Source of the DNA: Gracilaria gracilis
Lineage: Eukaryota > Rhodophyta > Florideophyceae > Gracilariales > Gracilariaceae
DNA: 64,000 nucleotides
Direction of reading: 5' to 3'
NCBI GenBank assembly: GCA_030374805.1
Contig: JARGSG010000195.1
Span: forward strand, 806,001 to 870,000
Shown here: positions 60,382 to 64,000 of the stretch, piece by piece
Position numbering within the stretch: the stretch's first letter is position 1
Layout of the letters: every line of letters begins with the position of its first letter
Made by a program: the position numbers and the translations under genes
Notes under the pieces: model-generated
The model's input: only the letters and a program-made list of their open reading frames with translations
Database searches by the model: none
What the model was told of the DNA's origin: nothing

Positions 60382-61056
60382 ATCTTTCTAAGACTAGAAA
60401 CGATATTCTGTTCACAACGGTTGATTTCTGTGGGCAGGGTATCGTGGAGATGTTTAATGCTTTCATCTCATCACCTATAGGTTTGCTTCGCAATATCGAA
60501 ATGATGGATACTACAATTCCCATTCTGAACTTCTCGTCACCGATTTTGGGCTCAAGATGTGGCCTTTTTACAGAACTTGTCCCGTGACCTTGCTACCTGT
60601 TATACAGTGAACGCGAATGCTGTGTGCTTTATCTTCTTGATTGGATATGATGACGATGAATGTTGTTAATGACATGCCAATGTGCGAGGTAGCCTGTTCG
60701 TCTCTATTTACCAAAGTCAAGACCTGTTTATATAGAGATGAGACGAGTCCGTAGAGAGTGTCGTAATCGAACTGTGGAATAGTACTGAGATTGCTCTGAA
60801 TAGGAATATCTACTTTAGCCTAAGTTTTCAGCTTCACAGGACATCAAGCATAACACGTTCTCCATCAATGTGATCTGCATCGCATTACTTTCAGTATCGC
60901 TATTGCGGAGTGGGGTGTATACAATAAGGGCCAACGGCCTGAAATATGTCAAGTACTTTCTTTACAAGCAGACTACAACGTACAAGCTTTGCAGTCCAAA
61001 GGTTTATTAAGCATTATAAACTATACTTCGTATTAATAAGTCCGAGGTCGGGTTAC
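60382..61056. other. Convergent 3' flanks, nothing seen
   Basis: 675 bp between NDUFAF6 and the small heat-shock gene. Short frames only. Confidence 0.5.
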
Positions 61057-61557
61057 TTAGAGCTGAGAAATTGCAATCCTGCGAACTCCAGTGTCCCCCT
61101 TGAACGGAATGAACATGTTCAACATGCCATTCTTGTGCTCAGCTTTGATATTACCCTCGTCAACATTGTCTCCAGCCTTGACTCGCAATTTATAGACATG
61201 GGCCACTGATTTCTTATCGGACATATCCGCATCCTCGTTCTCCTTCGGTTTGTCTCCGTCGTTTTGATCCTCGGTGGTAATCTTTTCCTCTTTGAAACGT
61301 CGTCCGGTTATGGACAGATTCGAACCATGGATCTCAATCTCAATGTGTTCCTTTGCCACACCGGGAAGCTCAACTTCAAGATGGAGGCCGTCAGAGCCTC
61401 GGTAGTAACGGTAGTTCGGGGTGTGGTGTCGTCCGGCTTCCGGACGGGCAAATGCTTGGTCAATCTCATCGGCAAACTGACACAGCGTACGAAGTTCGTT
61501 GCGTGATGATGCAAAGGGAAAGAAAGGATCGAAAGTTCTTGCGAATGTGAGAGCCAT
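61057..61557 (-). CDS. Small heat-shock protein (HSP20)
   Basis: 166 residues. The N-terminal arm starts MALTFARTFDPFFPF, rich in Phe as in class I plant sHSPs. The alpha-crystallin domain spans about 47-155: YRYYRGSDGLHLEVELPGVA, IEIEIHGSNLSITGRR, and near the end IKAEHKNGMLNMFIPF, equivalent to the A-x-x-x-N-G-V-L motif. A hydrophilic insertion (EDQNDGDKPKENEDADMSDK) lengthens the loop between strands 5 and 7. The C-terminal I-x-I/V-type anchor is RRIAISQL. An ATP-independent holdase that oligomerises; no targeting peptide, so probably cytosolic. The promoter has a TATA box and three heat-shock modules. Confidence 0.93.
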   Translation of the reverse strand: MALTFARTFDPFFPFASSRNELRTLCQFADEIDQAFARPEAGRHHTPNYRYYRGSDGLHLEVELPGVAKEHIEIEIHGSNLSITGRRFKEEKITTEDQNDGDKPKENEDADMSDKKSVAHVYKLRVKAGDNVDEGNIKAEHKNGMLNMFIPFKGDTGVRRIAISQL

Positions 61558-61685
61558 TTGTTGAGCGTGTGGTTGAAGTTAGTGAAAACGTTGTATAGAA
61601 GTTGAAGTTGTTGGAAGTGTGTGTTGAGTAGTAGGACGGTTGACTGAGAGGGAAGGAAATGTCACGATAAAGAGTAGCGAGGGCG

Positions 61686-61694
61686 CTTATATAG
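61686..61694 (-). promoter_or_regulatory. TATA box of the small heat-shock gene
   Basis: CTATATAAG on the minus strand, about 130 bp upstream of the ATG and about 80 bp downstream of the first heat-shock module. Confidence 0.6.
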
Positions 61695-61773
61695 AAATCT
61701 GATAGAAGACACGGAGAGTTTCATGACGGAGAAGGCGGGACTTCGAAGACCAAAAGTTCAAACCTGGAAGATA

Positions 61774-61856
61774 CTAGAAATTTCTAGACGACAGCGTTGT
61801 TTGCATGTAGAATGTTCCTCTACAAAACAATTTCAAAGGAATCTACGGGAAGTTTC
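61774..61856 (-). promoter_or_regulatory. Heat-shock elements (three GAAnnTTC modules)
   Basis: Three exact GAA-n2-TTC inverted modules at 61777-61784 (inside the palindrome CTAGAAATTTCTAG), 61810-61817 and 61849-61856. These are the HSF-binding half-site arrangement, all within 170 bp upstream of the TATA box of the HSP20 gene. Heat or proteotoxic-stress induction through HSF follows from known biology. Confidence 0.65.
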
Positions 61857-61993
61857 TTCGTCGCTTCTTTACTACGTGTACATTGCAGTCGCACTCTTAA
61901 CCAGCTCTTTTTAGGTCCTACATTCTAGGAACTGCTGCTCTAGAAGAAATGAATCCTTCGACCCTTCGTACCAAGGGTGGTTCGTAGTCACCA

Positions 61994-62022
61994 GGTGCGA
62001 AGTTCGCAGCGAAGTTCGCACC
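61994..62022. repeat. Nested palindrome of GCGAAGTTCGC units
   Basis: GGTGCGAA...TTCGCACC encloses two head-to-tail GCGAAGTTCGC units, each itself palindromic around a central G. Confidence 0.75.
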
Positions 62023-62488
62023 AGGGCACAGACTGGCACAGTGCCGCTCAGTACGAAATAGAATTACAGTACGTACTGGTCATTTGGGAAAGTGTCACCT
62101 TGTAAGTTACAAGCTACGTGTACGTGTACCCTTCGTAACCACCATGTAAGTTACACGGGGTTAACTTTTCCTAAGTCGTGACGTGCTACTGCAGTTTCCA
62201 AATCAAGCGCCAAAAATCCACGTTTACGACGGTTCCATCAGCCCCTCATTCGCACTCGGAGTTGTGAAGCAGACTATCGATGTCGAACATGAGCGTATTC
62301 TCGGCCTACAACAAAACGCTTGTGCTTCCTTTGTCATAACAACACGTCCTGTGCCAGCTGCTGATAATGAGCGCTTGACGCATTGACTACTTGCAGTTTT
62401 ATGTCTCATTACCGCGCCCTATCCTGAGTTCTGCAACTGCAGTTCCGGCGGTCAAACCAGTCCGTAGCCTCGACTTCCCAATCAGGCC

Positions 62489-63382
62489 ATGATTATTCCC
62501 GTCGATCGAACCAGCGAGCTACTCTCTGCTCTTGCTGCGCATCATCAACTAAAAGATGGCGCCGTACCTATAAAGCAGAGCAACGAAGTGGAACCACACG
62601 CGTTTACAAAGCTTGCCATTCGACTCACGTCTCAAATCCTAGACATGCAGGCATTCATTGAAAAATGCAAAGTGCGGTACTTGGATTTCTCTGCACGCGG
62701 TATGAAGGATGTTGAGCGAGATCAGGTTGATTCTGCAGTCGCACAGTTCTTGCGCACGGCGATGAATCAAATCGAAAAGCTCAAAGAAACGGCTGTTGTG
62801 GAACTGCGAAAAAGCCCAGGTGCATCATTTCCGGCACACAAACTGGGCGTCGTTGTTATTCTGAACGAGAATTTACAAAACGTATGCCGACTTTCAGAGA
62901 CGCTTCGAGGCGCGCGAATTAAGGACGCGATTGCGGCTAAGGAACGTGCTAAAGTACAATACGATCCGATCATAGCGCAGGAAATGGCCCGCGAGAGAAA
63001 AAGAGCAGAAGAGGAAGAACAAGACATCGACCAAATTGCCCCCCTGGAACAACAATTTGCTCGAGAGAACGCCACATTGGTAAGTGAACTGGTAGAAACG
63101 AGGGAGATAGTTAAAGAGGCGGAACGGACTGTTTTCGAGATCGCCAATTTGAATCACGTCTTCGCAACCAAAGTGTTGGAGCAAGCCAGAGAGATCGAGA
63201 CGTTGTATAATCTCGCTGTTGAAGCCACACTCCACGTCGACAGGGGCAATCGAGAACTCAGAAAAATGAAACAACAGCGACCAGTTTTGAAGTACGGGCT
63301 GGCCATGTTAGCATTATTGCTGGCGTTTGCGTTATTATTTATGGAATGGATGAGCCGACGACGGTCTTTGTTTTTCTTCTAA
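62489..63382 (+). CDS. Syntaxin-18/Ufe1-type Qa-SNARE
   Basis: 297 residues. The N-terminal domain (DRTSELLSALAA, MQAFIEKCKVRYLD) matches the syntaxin-18 Habc-like region that binds Sec20/Sly1. The SNARE motif (about 200-262) contains the zero-layer Gln in VFATKVLEQAREIETLYNLA. One C-terminal tail anchor (YGLAMLALLLAFALLFMEW) is followed by RRRSLFFF, so insertion would depend on the GET or a similar pathway. Syntaxin-18 (SYP81 in plants) is the ER Qa-SNARE for retrograde Golgi-to-ER vesicles. A charged RERKRAEEEEQD segment precedes the SNARE helix. A single exon. Confidence 0.87.
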   Translation: MIIPVDRTSELLSALAAHHQLKDGAVPIKQSNEVEPHAFTKLAIRLTSQILDMQAFIEKCKVRYLDFSARGMKDVERDQVDSAVAQFLRTAMNQIEKLKETAVVELRKSPGASFPAHKLGVVVILNENLQNVCRLSETLRGARIKDAIAAKERAKVQYDPIIAQEMARERKRAEEEEQDIDQIAPLEQQFARENATLVSELVETREIVKEAERTVFEIANLNHVFATKVLEQAREIETLYNLAVEATLHVDRGNRELRKMKQQRPVLKYGLAMLALLLAFALLFMEWMSRRRSLFFF

Positions 63383-63927
63383 AATAGCCCGGATCTTCAT
63401 CCAACACAAGGGAAAGATAGAAGGTACAGTAATTTGCAGCCGGATTCGGAGATACAGGCTTCACAACTGGGACTCAGAAGCCCGAACCGTCGCTCAGATA
63501 TTGTTTCTTCTGACGAGAAGCAACGACGTTCGCCGTCAGTGGCAAGAAGACTAACATAATTGCGCATTTCTTGACTTTGTTTCACTGTTTCTTGTTTCGT
63601 TTCACTACCAATACGAAGAAACCAAACCGGGCAGCCGAGTTTGGTAAACCTTCGAATCTTCGACTGTACTTTGCGTACGTGGCTTGTATTATGCCCAGTG
63701 CAGATTATTGACGTTACAAAACAGCTTTTTGAATTAAATCAGCACATCGTGTAAACAGCCCAGCAGTGTTAGGGAAAGGATGAGAATGAGCAGACTGTCG
63801 GCGACTGCGAATAGAAGGAATCGACTTCTCGAAACCCTGCATCATATTGCTGTAGAACTTCATTCTCTGGATACCGACACTCAGACAAAACACGGGAAGA
63901 TTGACTACCGAAACTGCTTCTAGAATC
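63383..63927. other. Convergent 3' flanks, nothing supported
   Basis: 545 bp. Two short minus-strand frames without features. Confidence 0.45.
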
Positions 63928-63999
63928 CTAAGCTCTTCGTGCGGTTTTCGAGGGAGCATATTTCAGTTTGCACAAGCGATCAAAGAGCTCATCCAAATA
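63928..63999 (-). CDS. C-terminal fragment of a gene running off the window
   Basis: A minus-strand frame enters from the right edge and reads YLDELFDRLCKLKYAPSK before stopping at 63928-63930. An amphipathic helix and a basic end make it look coding, but only 23 residues are visible and no family can be named. The window edge truncates it. Confidence 0.3.
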   Translation of the reverse strand, partial: YLDELFDRLCKLKYAPSKTARRA

Positions 64000-64000
64000 C

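Larger units (their letters stand above)
61558..62488. other. Divergent promoter region, HSP20 / syntaxin
   Basis: 930 bp. Besides the TATA and heat-shock elements it contains a compound inverted repeat built of two TGCGAAGTTCGCA-like units (61994-62022) and ACGTGTACGTGTAC (62116-62129). No supported gene. Confidence 0.5.

Noticed and set aside
1..64000. tRNA or rRNA genes
   Set aside because: Box-B-like GGTTCGAA strings were checked by eye; the ones found lie in coding sequence and no cloverleaf could be built. A tRNAscan run would be decisive.
1..64000. Bacterial-style operon or defence island
   Set aside because: Genes are eukaryotic, individually promoted, alternate in strand and contain introns; functions are unrelated.

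Overview
This is a nuclear chromosome segment from a photosynthetic eukaryote with a primary plastid. I infer a red alga (Rhodophyta), with moderate confidence. Several proteins carry plain plastid transit peptides with no preceding signal peptide, two of them beginning M-A-F (Tic22-like and the DnaJ-type zinc-finger protein). Magnesium chelatase ChlD, TerC, Tic22 and a plastid-type RlmH sit beside ordinary eukaryotic genes: TAF9, calmodulin, RPL35, NSE2, syntaxin-18, SUN protein, signal peptide peptidase and GPHR. A type II sulfotransferase and an ELO-type elongase fit red algal sulfated polysaccharide and PUFA metabolism but prove nothing. Genes are dense, about one per 2 kb. Most are single exons. 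Eight genes need one or two short introns, nine introns in all, which I placed by joining frames (60-258 bp, donors GTRNGN, often a CTAAC branch site).

Layout: 1-700 holds rearranged fragments of a non-LTR retrotransposon. 2.8-16 kb: RING-RAWUL protein, Golgi pH regulator, SUN-domain protein, a plastid membrane protein, a GET2/CAML-like protein, fluoride exporter FEX and glucosamine-fructose-6-phosphate aminotransferase. 16-31.5 kb: a TPR/J-domain co-chaperone, a four-helix membrane protein, a kynurenine-type aminotransferase, RPL35, a sulfotransferase, a gene-poor stretch, a small secreted protein and acyl-protein thioesterase. 32.8-46 kb: class 3 lipase, a DnaJ-type zinc-finger protein, an OCIA-like protein, NSE2, TAF9, signal peptide peptidase, calmodulin, a degenerate metallo-beta-lactamase-fold protein and a stand-alone Dicer-type helicase. 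46-64 kb: ELO elongase, a heptad-repeat protein, Tic22-like protein, HPRT, RlmH, ChlD, TerC, NDUFAF6, a small heat-shock protein with heat-shock elements, syntaxin-18 and the tail of one more gene at the right edge.

Genes alternate strand almost strictly, giving convergent ends 9-415 bp apart between 35 and 54 kb and shared divergent promoters. Several of these promoters are GC- and CpG-rich. There is no operon-like functional cluster. The closest to a theme is plastid biogenesis: Tic22-like, RlmH, ChlD and TerC between 49.9 and 58.5 kb, with ChlD and TerC divergent from a 390-bp promoter. The observations most worth following are the Dicer-type helicase without RNase III domains, the RING-RAWUL (PCGF/DRIP-like) protein, the 21-bp repeat gene open in three frames, and a recurring GCGCGCAATT motif in GC-rich promoters.
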